A program made the position numbers and the translations under genes. DNA of 5,817 nt from NCBI GenBank assembly GCA_013314865.1, contig JABUEV010000173.1:1-5817 (forward strand). The letters are read 5' to 3'. The DNA comes from Bacteroidales bacterium. GTDB taxonomy: Bacteria; Bacteroidota; Bacteroidia; Bacteroidales; VadinHA17. How positions within the stretch are numbered: the first letter of the stretch is position 1; each line of letters starts with the position of its first letter. Of the stretch, positions 5,559 to 5,817 are shown in pieces. The notes under the pieces were generated by a model, which was given only the letters and a program-made list of their open reading frames with translations, ran no database searches and was not told the origin of the DNA.

Positions 5559-5817
5559 ATGGATAATTTTTCAATCGAAAGTTTTATTGCAAACGATACA
5601 TTGTGGAGCATTCTTGCGAGGTTCGCAATAAACCTCATAGTGTTGTTCATACTTGTTAAAGGTTTGTACTACAGGTATTCAAAAAAAGAAGAGTACCTTT
5701 TTTCGTTTTTCCTAATGGGAATTATGATCTTCTTCATCTGTTCTATCCTGAAAACTGTTGATATCCAGTTAGGCATGGCTCTTGGTCTGTTTGCCATTTT
5801 TGCCATCTTGAGGTTCA
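5559..5817 (+). CDS. DUF4956-like polytopic membrane protein, 5' part
   Basis: An open frame starts at ATG 5559, nine bases after the CotH-like stop, and continues past the window edge; 86 codons are visible. After a short polar N-terminus there are hydrophobic segments at about residues 20-38, 47-64 and 70-85, with a charged Y-S-K-K-E-E loop between the first two. The visible end, L-G-L-F-A-I-F-A-I-L-R-F, closely resembles the conserved G-L-F-A-I-F-x-I-L-R-[FY]-R-T segment of DUF4956 membrane proteins. The function of DUF4956 is unknown; members are often found beside CotH-type kinase and VTC-domain (polyphosphate-polymerase-like) genes, which fits this neighbourhood. The start has no Shine-Dalgarno sequence, as with the preceding gene. 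Assignment rests on a partial sequence. Confidence 0.72.
   Translation, partial: MDNFSIESFIANDTLWSILARFAINLIVLFILVKGLYYRYSKKEEYLFSFFLMGIMIFFICSILKTVDIQLGMALGLFAIFAILRF

Overview
The window looks like chromosomal DNA from an anaerobic member of the Bacteroidota, probably Bacteroidales-like. This is inferred from moderate-to-low G+C, a transketolase whose variant motifs match what I recall of Bacteroidota enzymes, several starts without a Shine-Dalgarno sequence, and a TAnnTTTG-type -7 element. All genes lie on the + strand, in three transcription units.

Region 1 (1-2092) is the 3' end of an operon for a membrane-bound, energy-converting (group 4) [NiFe]-hydrogenase. It contains the last codons of an upstream gene (position suggests MrpE/MbhA), then MrpF/MbhB-like and MrpG/MbhC-like membrane subunits of the Na+/H+ antiporter module. 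These are followed by a two-cluster 4Fe-4S subunit of HycF/HyfH type, a HycI-type maturation endopeptidase, and an uncharacterised protein with two CxxC pairs. Coding regions overlap or nearly abut, and a hairpin terminator follows at 2115-2145. The catalytic subunits and the large antiporter-like subunits are not in the window and should lie upstream. The likely job is to pass electrons from reduced ferredoxin through the 4Fe-4S subunit to a [NiFe] site that makes H2, coupled to ion movement through the Mrp-like module. The endopeptidase would mature the large subunit.

Region 2 (2144-4425) is a single-gene unit. A candidate promoter precedes a full-length 680-residue transketolase with its catalytic residues intact, and a very strong terminator (12-bp perfect stem plus T-tract) closes it.

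Region 3 (4426-5817) begins a further unit. It has a secreted protein of about 355 residues with CotH-kinase-like features, followed after 9 bp by the start of a polytopic membrane protein resembling DUF4956, which runs off the window. The pair may belong to a poorly understood cell-envelope system.

I saw no RNA genes, mobile elements, CRISPR arrays or long repeats. The most interesting leads are the apparently hybrid (Mrp/Mbh-type plus HycF/HycI-type) hydrogenase locus, the unassigned cysteine-rich protein at its end, and the CotH-like/DUF4956 pair.
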